64,000 nt of DNA from Dolomedes plantarius (taxonomy: Eukaryota > Arthropoda > Arachnida > Araneae > Dolomedidae): NCBI GenBank assembly GCA_907164885.2, contig OU015496.1, positions 186,027,781-186,091,780 on the forward strand, written 5' to 3'. The notes under the pieces are model-generated. The model was not told where the DNA came from, did no database searches, and saw only the letters and a program-made list of their open reading frames with translations. Shown here one piece after another: positions 25,486 to 37,450 of this stretch. The translations under genes and the position numbers were made by a program. Numbering within the stretch: position 1 is the stretch's first letter; each line of letters starts with the position of its first letter.

Positions 25486-27118
25486 TATCTTAAATATTAT
25501 ACCCTCCATTCTAGCATTTAAATTCCCTTTCCTAAATCAAATCCCCAGTAATATCAATTTATCGCTTTAAAACCCTTAGCCACAGAACTTCCCAAGAATC
25601 GCCTGCCTTTGCATTTCTACACGTGTATATTTTCGGATTCAGGAGTGGGTTAGTATCGTGAGCTCCTAAATCTGCTGACCCTACAAATAATGGTCACATG
25701 TCCTCTCACCTCTCGCGTTTAATACTGAAAGGTGATATGACTCCGAGCCCGTTCTTCTGAAATGAATGGATGTAAATACTTTTGTCTCTCTAATAAACGA
25801 TTCGGCCAGACTGCTTCCAAATTTAATTTTTATTCTTTTCAGGCTGAGTCTAGCTCCAGTCATCTAAATATGAGCCTTTTCAAGTTATCATTTAAGGACG
25901 TGATGTAATGGGTATATTTCATTTATATATATATATATTATTTTATCAGCATAATTATTCTTCAAATAATTTACGTAATTCTTAGTTTAGTTTACGTTAG
26001 CTAAGATGTTTGCCTGTTTGGAAAATTTGGACTATAAGTGGTTATTCTTAAAAAGTTAACATAAAGCTGAAATATTACGATAAATTTAAAAAAAAAAAAT
26101 TGAATTTTGAGAGTACAATGAAGCAAGTAGGCAATTTTACCGCTAATCCCCCCTCCAAAAAAAAATGTTTTTCTGTAGTGTAAAAAAAAAAATTTACATG
26201 GGAAGGTTGAACATTCAAAGATTTAAAAAATTGCCCATCCCTGACAGATGCGCTCTTCGAAGGTGTAGTTTGTTGATTATTGGTCCCTTCAATAGAGCGT
26301 TATAGACAGTAATCAAATTAATTATGGCGTAACGTCGATTTTTTCCCCAGTTATTTCGTAATAGTTCAACGAAAAGATATTCGCTATAAGTGGCTAATTT
26401 TCGCCATAAATTATATGCATAAGTTTTCCATTGATGCCGTTAACCACAGCTTTATTTTTTGATTAACGGATGGCATTGGCTGATGCATTTTTGTTATTTC
26501 GGGTCTCCTAGAATCAGGAAACCTCAAAACTAATTTTTGCTCTAGTTTCAGAATGCAAGCACTATGCGACAAAGTGATTGTAGGAGAAGGGAAGTGAAGT
26601 GGGCGGTGTTGGAGGCGCTCTCGTTTCTCAGGACATGAAACCTCGGAATCTCAAGAAGCTAGAACGTGGTTCTCCTAATCCTGCCTCTCCCTTCGCAGAC
26701 GATTTCGGAGAAGAGAGATCATCTACGTCGCGCCACCTGCTCAACCCTCTGACCCCTCTGGAGGTGGGGATGGATGTGCCTCACCCCCCGAGGCTAAGCT
26801 AACTGGCTGCTCCTTCTTGAGAAGTGACCTTGGAAGTCACCGTGTGTGCGCGCACCATATGTTCCACTTCCGGTGCCCTCCGCGATTATCGTCTGCTACC
26901 GCACTCGGTTGCTAAGGGAGATGAAGAAGAAAGATGCTGCCGATTAAAGGGACTGGGTACGTTTGTTTATATTACGGGACATTTAAAGAGTTGATCGGCC
27001 GCTGGAAAATAATTTCGAAGGTTTGGTTCCCTCGGAAAACCCTCCTAGTATGAAACTGCTAAGCTATAACATCATACGTAAAACAAATGAGTCATACATA
27101 AAGTTATTTTAACAAATA
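25486..27118. other. No gene; GC-rich island at 26.56-26.95 kb
   Basis: The stretch 26560-26950 is markedly richer in G and C than its surroundings. It carries a 67-codon plus-strand frame (26599-26802) with no recognised motif, and GGTTGCTAAGGG near 26907, a half X-box. It could hold a diverged exon or a control region. The rest is AT-rich and unassigned. Confidence 0.35.
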
Positions 27119-27451
27119 CAGTCGAACCCCGTATTAGCGAACCCGGTATATAACGAACTCACGGATATAACGAACAATAATTTTGGTTCCGCCGTTTTCC
27201 TATTGTACGTAATTTAATTAGTATTGTGTCAGTTTAATGTAGTAGATTTTAGACGATTTAATTCACTAATGATAATTTTTAATAGCTTTTATCATTTTTT
27301 AATACATCATTATTGAATACACATTGCAACTAATGAGTTATACATTTTGTGAACTCTAGCATTTCTCTTAACGGTTCGGATATAGCGAACCACCAGATAA
27401 AGAGAACAAAACATTTGGTCCCTTGAAGTTCGTTATAGCGGGGTTCGACTG
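27119..27451. mobile_element. Pogo/Tigger-type MITE
   Basis: Termini CAGTCGAACCCCGTATTAGC and its inverted partner ending GCGGGGTTCGACTG form a TIR of about 24 bases with few mismatches. TA flanks both sides (27117-27118, 27452-27453). It is 333 bases with no transposase. Confidence 0.88.
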
Positions 27452-27735
27452 TACTACAAAACATGTAATGATGGATATTTTTGAATCATTTATATCTGAG
27501 AGATATATTTCCTGTGATGGGACTCCACCCTCTTGTTAAAAAGATATACTAACTGAATGAAATTTATAAAATACAAGAACCGAAAAAGGATCAAACCGAA
27601 CGTTTAGGTGGTTTGATAAATGTGATCTTATTATTTTTGCAATTTTGGTAAAAGATTTTTCTAATAGCAAAGATGATATTTCAATCATTAAATTTTTTTA
27701 AAGAAAAATTTAAAAAAAGATTGTAATATACGAAA

Positions 27736-27870
27736 AAAATCTGTTGTTGTTGTTGTTGTTGCTAAACCCCCTGGACTAGAAAATGCTAGACCAGGCCCAT
27801 GAGGCTCTGTCATGTGACCAAAAGGGAGACAGCAGTATCTTGATCTTGTGCAAGCATGCTGACGGGGATA
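27736..27870 (-). mobile_element. SINE tail fragment
   Basis: A (TTG)n run at 27742-27761 followed by GCTAAACCCCCTGGACTAGA looks like the reverse of a SINE 3' end. It differs from the two SINE types above, and no head is visible. Confidence 0.4.
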
Positions 27871-27952
27871 CCTAAAAAATAATATAATTGCAAGAAAAAA
27901 ATGTACGTCTTTTACATACAAAACAAGTAGTTATGCGTGATATGTAATTGAG

Positions 27953-28280
<328 letters not shown>

Positions 28281-28282
<2 letters not shown>

Positions 28283-28832
28283 GCGTTATATGCCGGAAAT
28301 AAAAATGATAGATTTAAAAATAAGGTAAAGATGAACATAAAAAAAATTGATTTCTACATGTACCTAAACGCGCTTTATTTAAAAGAAATGACACACCTTG
28401 TGAACTAAAAAATTTTAACTATCAGATAACATAAATTGTTCGTCATATTTGTCTCCCGTTACATCTTCAGGAACATCATCGAATTCTGTTTCTGAAAGAC
28501 AGTCCAGAACGAGAAAACTTCTGACTTCTAATTCCGCGAATTCATTCGGGTTAGAAGTGCGTTCTTATCCCCTGTTTGCAGAATTATTTACTCCCTCATG
28601 CATTTCTCCCACACATATATTCGTCTCCTTATCGCTTGTCAATTCAGTATACCATTGTTCGAAAGCATGGGAGAATCCTCGGAATGAATGACTTCAAAAG
28701 ATAAGAGCATCGCACATGTAGATTTCAGGTTTCTTCAAGAAAAGAGTGCGCGTTATATGGAGAATATACCTAAAAATTTAAAAAATGTAGCTTAAAATTA
28801 CAGGTGTGCATTATACGCCGAAAAATTCGGTA
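28281..28832 (-). pseudogene. Possible pogo/Tigger-like remnant
   Basis: The ends resemble each other inverted: CGGCGTTATATGCCGG at the left and TTATACGCCG near 28811 at the right. CGGCGTATAATGC-like ends are common in Tigger elements. On the minus strand a degraded frame from about 28700 to 28420 ends in an acidic tail (FDDVPEDVTGDKYDEQF) before a stop, as such transposases often do. Stops interrupt it. The assignment is tentative. Confidence 0.35.
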
Positions 28833-28836
28833 TGTA

Positions 28837-29126
28837 GAGGGTGTCCATAATTAAAGGTCCCACTTTCAAAAGGCTGCAAAAAAAGAATCACTGGTCAGAA
28901 TGACTTCAAATTTGAACTGAATATACTGGAAGAAGGGGGAAACGATTTGGCATAATAAAAAAAAGAGTTCCAAAATGTTACAGCGCCATCTATTGATACA
29001 TTTTGGAACTTTGTCAAATCGTTTCCCCCTTCTTCCAGTATATTCAGTTCAAATTTGAAGTCATTCTGACCAGTGGTTCTTTTTTTGTAGCCTTTTGAAA
29101 GTGGGACTTTAATTATGGACACCCTG
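28837..29126. mobile_element. 290-bp palindromic mariner-type MITE
   Basis: The two halves are inverted copies over almost their whole length. They start GAGGGTGTCC and end GGACACCCTG, with TA on both sides (28835-28836, 29127-29128). Arms run inward about 130 bases with few mismatches and one 12-base indel, to a loop of about 20 bases containing CAGCGCCATCTATTGA. A transcript would fold into one long hairpin. Confidence 0.93.
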
Positions 29127-29128
29127 TA

Positions 29129-30477
29129 TGTATGTCAGCATTTTTAGGGTAAATTGTAACGGCAGATGTTATAAAGGTTATTTTGAAATTATACTAAAGG
29201 AACTTCAGTGTAGTTCAATCTTTCATTGCCTTACGTTTTAATTAATATTTTTCTTTTGCGGTGTTCTGTGCAGATCTGGGTATTAATTAACATAGATTAC
29301 CGGAAATTCGTTGTACAAGCTAAAATTAGCTAAAATCTAGAGGAAAGTTAAAATTAAAACCCTCTTTTAGTTGCATTATACCTTGTTAAATGCTACAACG
29401 ACTAAAGGGCATAACTTAAACACTCGCAAAAAAGGCCTGCCTCAAATAGGATGAATTTTCAGAACATTTTACCAAAGAATGTGGCACATGGGAAAACTCA
29501 GAGATAGACAAGCATTTTATGATTGTCATTTTTTTTTTCTTTACCCCATAACATATAACCACACACATATCAGTTTTTAAGTAGAAAAAAACGTCAGGCA
29601 CTTTCTCTAAAGCTTCAAAGTCATATGACGATATATATATAAAAAAAAAGCTAGAATAAAACAGACCTGCCTAAGAGATTTCTCGTGTGCTGCGTTCCTA
29701 AAAAGAAATATTTATCTTACACTTTCACTTTTGTAGAGAGAGGCCATTTACAAATACAAAAAAAAAAAAGAAAAAAAGGAGAAAAAAACACTCTCGGTTT
29801 TAAAAATCTCAATTCCACTTTCTCTTCCCCCGCCATCATAACCAAAACAAGCTGCCATGTTTACATTCAGAGTAGAAGAGCAGGGTGGGGAGAGAGGAGA
29901 CGTGCCGTTGCTAGGCAACGCTTCTCGTTCCCCCTCCTGGCTTTCATCTCTTTTTCCCTCTCCCGGGGGCACGGAGGTAGATTTGCTGTGTGTGAAAAGA
30001 GACTGGTCATCTGAGCCAGAAATTCCCCCTGGCCACACTCACGGTAGGGGAACGGAAACGCGAACCCTTTATCTTTTTGTCAGTGGACTGTGGGATTCGT
30101 TGTTCAAGCCGGACTTGTCGGGGGATTTTTCATGTGGAAATCTTTGGACTATGATTGGACATGGATGGATTTATTTTATGCTATTTTTCGTGGTCTCCCC
30201 TGTGATGTCGCTTCTTTGATGTGGCAGTCTAAGGTGCGGGGATTTTGGAATTCTATTTTTAGACTTCCGCTTTAGCAATTTTAGGCTGCTGTTTAATTCG
30301 GATACATTTTGACAAATTATTTGTATAAATTATACTCCTTTTTTTTCCTTACCGTGTAACGCATATTAGTTTCACATTCTTTTGATTATGCATAAGTATG
30401 AAAATGAATCATGATCAAGAAGCCCCAAACACTATGATAAAGCAGTAATAAAAATTAAAAATGGAATAAATTAATAA
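29129..30477. other. Unassigned; GC-rich island at 29.86-30.24 kb
   Basis: 29129-29850 is AT-rich with nothing visible. From about 29860 to 30240 the DNA is GC-rich with overlapping frames on both strands (up to 120 codons, none recognised) and a perfect X-box-like site. A promoter or first exon is possible. Confidence 0.35.
29907..29919. promoter_or_regulatory. Perfect X-box (RFX-type) palindrome
   Basis: GTTGCTAGGCAAC is a full symmetric match to the RFX-factor X-box, whose half sites are GTTGC and GCAAC. It sits in a GC-rich island. In animals such sites are typical of promoters of ciliary and other RFX targets. No adjacent transcript can be shown here. Confidence 0.45.
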
Positions 30478-30695
30478 TCTATATATATAAAGCAGTTCCG
30501 TAACTGACTGACACACTGACTGACTGATTAACTGACTGAAATACAACGCACAGACCAAACCACTGGACCTAAAGGGCTGAAATTTTGCATGACGATTTTT
30601 CTTATGGTGTAGGGGTGCACTAAGAGATTTTTTAAAAATTCTCCTTAGATTTTTTAAATTAAATTTTTAAGCTTAAATTTTTATACATATGTACA
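30478..30695 (+). mobile_element. Helitron family 1, copy D, 3' truncated
   Basis: Starts after A at TCTATATATATAAAGCAGTT and follows the family for about 210 bases, then is lost in ATAC/TA repeats next to an LTR-like insert. The hairpin and CTAG end are missing. Confidence 0.72.
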
Positions 30696-30709
30696 TACAT
30701 ACATATATA

Positions 30710-31258
30710 TGTAGGAACTCGATCTCCTGCGAGTCCCCACTTTTACTAGAAACTGTGGTCGGTGTCTAGGGGTTGTTGTTCTCAGTCTTATAGAAACCTT
30801 TCCGCTTACTGCACGGCGGAACTAGACTCTCTTACACTCAGAGTAATACAGTACTCAATTAAAGACAGAGTCACTGCTTCAAACACACAAACTATATATT
30901 GACACATATAACTATTTACATATCTAGAGATACGTTGCATATAAAATTACACGTCAAGCCGCACCAGGCCTCCACAATCTAAATGGGTTAAAGCATTCGG
31001 CCGTCTGCCGAGATAGGATTGACTAAGCCGCCGTCTGCTGCTTGTCCGGAGCTAACGTCATGCCCCCTTCGAGACTGTCTCTCCCTTCGCAGCCGTCTGC
31101 TGCTTTCAACACCTCTTACCAGGTCGGGACCCAATCTCAGTCTCTCCTCTCAAATACTTTTCTTCCCGTTCATCTCTCGAAAACCTAATAGCGCTGTCGT
31201 CGCATAGCGTACACGGCGACATATGGCTCATAGCTGGAGCCCTGGGATAACACAATTC

Positions 31259-31261
<3 letters not shown>
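30710..31261 (-). mobile_element. Candidate solo LTR in a TA tract
   Basis: Bounded by TG (30710) and CA (31261), with TATA on both sides, as for Gypsy-type insertions into TATA. On the minus strand it ends GGAGATCGAGTTCCTACA, like an LTR 3' edge. The interior is GC-richer than its flanks and has repeated GCCGTCTGCTGC strings. No internal retroelement genes are seen. Confidence 0.5.
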
Positions 31262-31311
<50 letters not shown>

Positions 31312-31325
31312 GTTAGTTAGTTAGA
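31262..31325. repeat. (TA)n then (TTAG)n microsatellite
   Basis: About 44 bases of TA followed by AGTTAGTTAGTTAG. Confidence 0.9.
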
Positions 31326-32130
31326 GGGGATATAATACAGTGGGATTTTGTTTTTGATTGACATTACGCTGTGTTTTGAATCTAATACGCGCAAATTTTA
31401 GACCAATGCATGGAATTGCGGGTTATTAATTCTCCTGCGGGTGAATTAACATTTTAGGACTTTAATCAAAGTCGCCTTTATTTTAAAAATTGCACTCTTT
31501 AGTTATTTTATTAATCAATAGAATTTGCTGCAAATAACTTAGATAGCTAAGGAATAACAGCTATAAAAAATTCTGTAGCTGTAGTTAAAAATATATATAT
31601 ACAGTAAACTCCTTTGTAAGATTATCCAATATAACTGTAAATCTCTCTAGCACAATATTTTTCAAAGGTACCATTAAATTTGTCTTTATTTTAACACAGG
31701 AGGGAATTACATACAACAGTATATACACACTTCTATTATAATTGATGATTTAAATATAAAAGATTTCTAAAAATAAAAGAACGCATAGTCTAAAAACCGT
31801 GAAGCAATAATAAACGTTCTTTATAACCGGAGGCAATCAACTTCAAAATGCTTATATGTTTTTATGACATCCTCTATAACGTAACTTTTTTAATACAATA
31901 TTTCCGGTCAGTTGTAGAAGGTTTTGATTACAAACATATTCTTAATTAAAACATTTATGAAACAAAAAAATGTTTAATTTCCGCTGTCTTTCAGAGGCCT
32001 GTTGCTTACTGTATTTCTCTGTTTATATGAGCTTCTTATGCCACTGTATTCCGTTTCCTTCCTCCATGTATATATACATATAAATCTAAATCTAAATATA
32101 AATATATACATACATATATATAAATATATA
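31326..32130. other. No recognised feature
   Basis: AT-rich DNA. ACAGTAAACTCCTTTG near 31602 could be a decayed transposon end, but no partner was found. Confidence 0.35.
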
Positions 32131-32240
<110 letters not shown>

Positions 32241-32255
32241 TTAGTGTTAGTTAGT

Positions 32256-33270
32256 TAGAGATGGGACATTGATATCAATATTATCGTAATATCGATATTT
32301 TCCCTTCGATATTAGATATTATAATATCGATATTTAATTTATGATAATATCGGAATATCGATATTATATTCCCGATATTATCGATTACCTATTTTCAAAA
32401 GAATTTATTTGAAATAATTATAATTTATAAAAATTTGGGTTGAAAAATCTCAAAACCAAAGAGAAAAAATAAATAAGTGATACGAATAATTTCTAATATA
32501 TACAAAGTAATTTTTAATACAAGCAATCAAAAAATGTGAAAAAAAAATCAAAAATTGTTCAATATATAAAAACAATTTTAGAAAGAATAAAAAATGAATA
32601 AACGTTTTGCATTTTGCACTTTTCTCATCAATACGAGAGAAATTACTCCAGCATTTCGATTTTGGAGGGATTAATTCACTTATTTTATTAATTATTGAAA
32701 AACAAACTGAAATTTATGAAAAACACGCTAAATCACAACTGCAGAACTTTACTACAATGAAAAGAATAAAAGAAAGAATACTAGTAATAGAATTGAAGCA
32801 ACCGGTTATCTCCAATATCTTCTTACAATTTGTTTATATACACTCAGTTTTGCCATTGCGTCACCCAAACTAGGGTTTCTTTCCTTCTCTAAATAGAAAC
32901 TTTTAATTTGATAAAATATTGTTCATTGGAATGTTATTTCATTACTAAAAAAATTACGATCATTGTTTTAATCGTACTATTACCATATAGTATATATTAT
33001 TTTACCATGCAATCATACCTCCGAATACGATTGACTGCATATTGAAAGAAAAACATGTTATCGATATTTTGAAATATTGTTTATATTTTTAAGTATAGTT
33101 TATACTTTGAAATATCGTCAGCATTTTGAAATAAAGTAAATACTTTGAAATATCGTCGATATTTTGAAATATCGATATTTTTGTGCCGATATATTATTGA
33201 CATCGATATTAATAGCCAATATTATTATCGATACTCATATCGATATTTTGCTCCCGATATCCCATCCCTA
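32256..33270. mobile_element. hAT-like element rich in ATCGATAT subterminal motifs
   Basis: Starts TAGAGATGGGACATTGATAT and ends CGATATCCCATCCCTA, imperfect inverted repeats of hAT style. Both ends carry many copies of ATATCGATATT, clustered in about 32275-32390 and 33055-33250. It lies within a TG microsatellite, so the target duplication cannot be read. The interior frame (32607-32873, 88 codons) is not recognisable. Confidence 0.55.
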
Positions 33271-33334
33271 GTGTGTGTCTTTGTGTGTGTCCGCGTCCTA
33301 CTACAATATTTCGTTGCATTTGATGAGTTATATA

Positions 33335-33995
33335 TCTATATATATAAAACAGTTCCGTAACTGACTGACTCACTGACATACAACGCACAGACCAAACCGC
33401 TGGACCTAAAGGGCTGAAATTTTGCATGGCGATTTTATACTTATGGTGTAGGGGTGCACTAAGAAAGATTTTTGAAAAATTCTTCTTAGATTTTTTTTAA
33501 ATTAAATTTTTAAGCTGTTTTTTGTAACTTTTTTAAAGTTTACATTTAAAATAATAATTTGAGGGTTATAAAATTTATATCACGAGAAAGATCCTAAAAA
33601 TTCCTTTAAAATGAAATCTTTTTCGAACCTTTAACTTGATTTTCTGATTTTTGGTGACTTTCTAAAGATTAATTTTTAGAATTTAATTTATTAAATGCTG
33701 ATCACGTGATTTCTTTTTCTGGTACTTTAAATAAATTTATCGTCACGTGCATAAGAACTAAATAGACAAAAAAAAAATTTTCTTTCTAATGCAGCAGACG
33801 ATTGGATATTATCAAAAAAAAATATCCCTTACGATTTTTTTATATATATATATATATATTTTACATCAATTGTATACATTGATCGTCGCATTTATTATAA
33901 ATATATATATTTGTTTTTTTTGGCATTAATTGCATACATTGACCGTTGTATTTAATTTGAATGTACTCCGTAGCGAAGCGCGGGTTTTCAGCTAG
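33335..33995 (+). mobile_element. Non-autonomous Helitron, family 1, copy E
   Basis: A|TCTATATATATAAAACAG at 33335, ending TTTTCAGCTAG|T at 33995, with the full GC-rich hairpin CCGTAGCGAAGCGCGGG before it. This is a complete copy. Confidence 0.8.
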
Positions 33996-33997
33996 TA

Positions 33998-34668
33998 TCT
34001 ATATATATAAAACAGTTCCGTAACTGATTCATTCACTGACTGACATACAACGCATAGACGAAACCGCTGGACCTAAAGGGCTGAAATTTTGCATGGCGAT
34101 TCTTCTTATGGTGTAGGGGTGCACTAAGAGAGATTTTTGAAAATTTCTTCTTAGATTTTTTTAAATTAAATTTTTAAGCTGTTTTAGTAACTTCTTTTAA
34201 GTTTGCATTTAAAATAATAATTTGAGGGTTATAAAATTTATATCACAAGAAAGATCAGAAAAATTCCTTTAAAATGGAATCTTTTTCGAATCTTTACCTC
34301 TATTTTCTGATTTTTGGTGAATTTTTAAAGATTAATTTTTAGAATTTAATTTATTAAATGTTGATCACGTAATTTCTTTTTCTGGTACTTTAAATACATT
34401 TATCGTCACGTGCATAAGAACTAAATAGACAAAAAAATATATTTTTTTCTTGCTAATGCGGCAGACGATTGGACATTATTTTGTCTATAAAAATATCCCT
34501 TACGATTTTTTTATATATATATTTTTTTTTTTCTACATCAATTGTATATATTGATCGTCGTATTTATTTTAAATATATATATATATATATATTTGGCATT
34601 AATTGCATAGATTGACCGCTGTATTTAATTTGAATGTACTCCGTAGCGAAGTGCGGGTTTTCAGCTAA
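33998..34668 (+). mobile_element. Non-autonomous Helitron, family 1, copy F
   Basis: Starts two bases after copy E ends (…CTAG TA TCTATATATA…), same orientation. It ends TTTTCAGCTAA|T, a CTRR variant. The hairpin has one change (GCGAAGTGCGGG). Confidence 0.8.
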
Positions 34669-35699
34669 TATGTATATATTTATCGTAAGAAAATTAGATT
34701 CTTTCATATCTCTGAGGGCTTTAGTAACAACAACAAAAATCTGTCACTACAAGTAAAAAATTAGATGTAAAAATAAAATCTTTTGGATCTATTCGGGAAA
34801 AATGTAAGTTCGAATATATATACACTTCCCCTCTTTCCTTCGGAAAACGGGTGGATTTCAAGGTTACTTCGATCGCATATCACGCAAACTCAGAGACTAT
34901 GTATGTTTCTGCCGCTCGCACTTCAGCTTGGTAAAGAAGATAGTTTTACAGGCAAAGTGATGACGGGTAAAGATTATTCATTGAAACAAGTAAAATATTC
35001 ATACCTACCATTCCCTGTATACTGTTCGGGTCCTGGGATTTCACCGATAAATAGTTAATATTCAGAAACTTCACCAGGGATACTATTATTATAGAACATC
35101 AAGAGAGGTCAAAGGCGAATGAATTAACTCGCTTACTTTTACGCAAAAAGACCTTTAAGTGACAACGCAGGGCTTCCAGAAAACGGATTTCTCCGGTTAA
35201 CTGACATAGACATTGGAAAAAGGACATTTTGAGCTATTTTATTCAGGAATTAAATAAAAATCCTTTGAGTAGGTTTCACTTTTTTCGGTCTCATGACCAC
35301 TCTACATTTCGAAGTGCATCAGGCGGCGCGTTAATTAGATATTCATTCCACTCGAGGGAATTTCCTACTCAGTTTTTTAAATCGCAGATTGTAAAAACTG
35401 GTTTTTGAATTTGGTGAGAGTAGATTTTTAAACGCAATGCTCGTGTTTTTTAAACCTCATTTTTATTTTAATTCATTTTTTTTTGCCAAAAAACAATTTA
35501 AATTTTTTAGCAACAGACGCAAATAATTTAAACTACCTGTTGAAAAATTAACTACTGATATACAAGAACTAGAGAACTGAGGACTCTTTATTCAAATGGC
35601 TGTTTTCCATACTGAAAAATAAGGACTGCAAAATTTACATTTACTAATCAGTAATTAGAAAAATTCTGAGAAGATATTTCTTCCCATTATTAAAACAAG
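34669..35699. other. No recognised feature
   Basis: AT-rich unique DNA. The 91-codon plus-strand frame at 34783-35058 shows no known motif. Confidence 0.4.
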
Positions 35700-35703
35700 C
35701 ATG

Positions 35704-36264
35704 TAAGGCTGCTATGTACTAACCCTATTGGATTCGCTCACTTCAATGTTAACCTATGGAGAAAATTTGTCCACGGATTGCCGACTTGGATTCAAAGATT
35801 TTTTTTAAAAAATTGTACTCCGTCATAAAGAAATTTTAAATTTGTGTACATTTTTCGTTTTTTTTTTTAAAATGCAATTAATATTTTAAAATTTAAATTA
35901 TTCGGGGAAAAATCTAATATAGTGTGTTTTAAACGCTCATAAATTCCTTCGGTGGACGAAATTTATAAAACGAATCCTGTAGCGCTTTACAGAAAAGTTC
36001 AGGCTATCTGACAATACCAATTTTATTGGATTATCAGCATTTATGTACCTGTAAATAGTTGACAAAAATATATTTGAAATAAAAAATTTGGGGGCAGTGC
36101 TTAACCCCCTTATAGAGAGAGAGCCATTACAGTCGTCCCTCAAAATGTCAATTCTAAGGGGGGTGGAATTCTCGAACTGTCAACTGGACTCCTCCCACCA
36201 CAAGAGTCTGCAAGAAGAGGAAAAGGAAAATACGATTTTTTTTCTTAGTACATAGCAGCCTTAA
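35704..36264. mobile_element. TTAA MITE family, copy 1 (variant right end)
   Basis: Left TAAGGCTGCTATGTACTAAC and right TTAGTACATAGCAGCCTTAA are inverted repeats of about 20 bases. The left flank is GTAA rather than TTAA, one base off. Its right third (from about 36060) differs from the 61.5 kb copy but matches the 63.4 kb copy, defining a subfamily. Confidence 0.85.
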
Positions 36265-37249
36265 GATTTACAATTACATCTGGCACTCCACCTAAATTCC
36301 CCGAAAAAATCTCCAGTATGGAAATGATGGATTTGTTTACGAATCTCACCTGAAACGGTTTCCAATCATTATCATTTTAGCTTTCAGTGTTTTGAGACTT
36401 TTCCCTCGATCTTTCTCAAATGCGAGTTTATGTAAAGTTATGCACTTGTTTACATTTTGCATCCTGCTTATACCATGTGATTCTGTTTTTCGCCCCTTCT
36501 CATCTCTTTCGCATCAGGTGCAATTCTCACCCTTGCCAAAATTCCACTTGTGTGCCCCGATCCTAAGCCCATTGTTGGCCAGGAACAAACCTTCTCCTCT
36601 GCGAAATGGGGCCTTTTCCCGTGCGACAAAGGACCCCCGAGCCAGGTGCGGCTCCCCAAGAAAAAGGGGGTCTCGGCCTCTTTTCTCAGCCCTCCTTTCG
36701 TTTTTGGTTTTTGCACTTGTTCGGTTTCGCTTTTGTGACGCCCCGAATGGGGTGTGTGACCTGTTCCCGGATCGAATGTAGCGAGCTGTTTATTCCGCGG
36801 AAAAAAAAATGGTTCTTTGCCAAGGGTTCATGACCACGTGACGCTTCAAGAACTTTTTTTTTATTATTCTTTTTCTCTTTTGAATATTAAAAACTTACAC
36901 TTTGTTATGATCCATGGTGTTTCTTAAAAGACGATAAGTGCAGTAACTCTGTAAGAAGACCCGCCTCAAGCGCCTGGAAACTACGAAGGGTGCAAAAAAA
37001 AATGAGTACTCGACATCGTATAGACAGAGTCACTGAATCTAATGGGAAAAAGTACACCCCTTACCTATTTAGAAGCGGTCAAAAACCGTGGTTTTGACCC
37101 GTTTCCCGCATAAACCATTCCTTTCCACAGTCCAATATTGGTTATTTACCGTACATATCGTACGGTAAATAACCAATGCTAAATCTGCAAATATATTAAT
37201 ACTCATGCATGTAGAAATAAATTTTTATGTTTCAATTTTGTCTATACAG
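36265..37249. other. Possible intron or upstream region with GC-rich island and two hairpins
   Basis: The segment 36480-36800 is GC-rich, with overlapping frames on both strands (129 codons on plus at 36392-36781), none recognised. At 37077-37099 and 37138-37176 there are two strong inverted repeats, listed separately. A splice-acceptor-like tract TTTCAATTTTGTCTATACAG ends at 37249. Confidence 0.4.
37077..37176. repeat. Two adjacent stem-loops
   Basis: GGTCAAAA...TTTTGACC (37077-37099) folds with a one-base bulge. TTGGTTATTTACCGTAC and GTACGGTAAATAACCAA (37138-37154, 37160-37176) are perfect 17-base arms with a 5-base loop. They sit about 75 bases before a candidate splice acceptor. Confidence 0.8.
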
Positions 37250-37354
37250 GTGATTCTCATAGTGCTAAGAAAACTGATATTGATGATGATAGTAATCAAC
37301 CACCTTCAACTTTGCCTGTTCCTTCTACACCTAGCCCAGAGGAATTGAAGAAAG
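37250..37354 (+). CDS. Candidate internal exon of a host gene, product unknown
   Basis: This is the only stretch that looks like an ordinary host coding exon. A pyrimidine-rich tract ending TATACAG precedes it, and a donor AAAG|GTAAAT follows. The 105 bases are a multiple of three and phase 1 at both edges. Translation has no stop and gives an acidic segment (DIDDDSNQ), then a Ser/Pro/Thr-rich linker (PPSTLPVPSTPSPEELKK), as in a disordered region of a larger protein. The frame also stays open about 24 codons past the donor. I do not recognise the protein and see no flanking exons. The 160-base satellite begins about 100 bases downstream, so it would be intronic. Confidence 0.45.
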
Positions 37355-37450
37355 GTAAATCTGAACTTGAGGCTTGGTTTTCACTGGTGGACAGCTCTAT
37401 ACTACATTGTCACAAAATAATTTGGTGACGATGGAATGGATCCATTGAGA

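Noticed and set aside
28895..29122. 75-codon minus-strand frame
   Set aside because: It reads one arm of the 290-base palindromic MITE.
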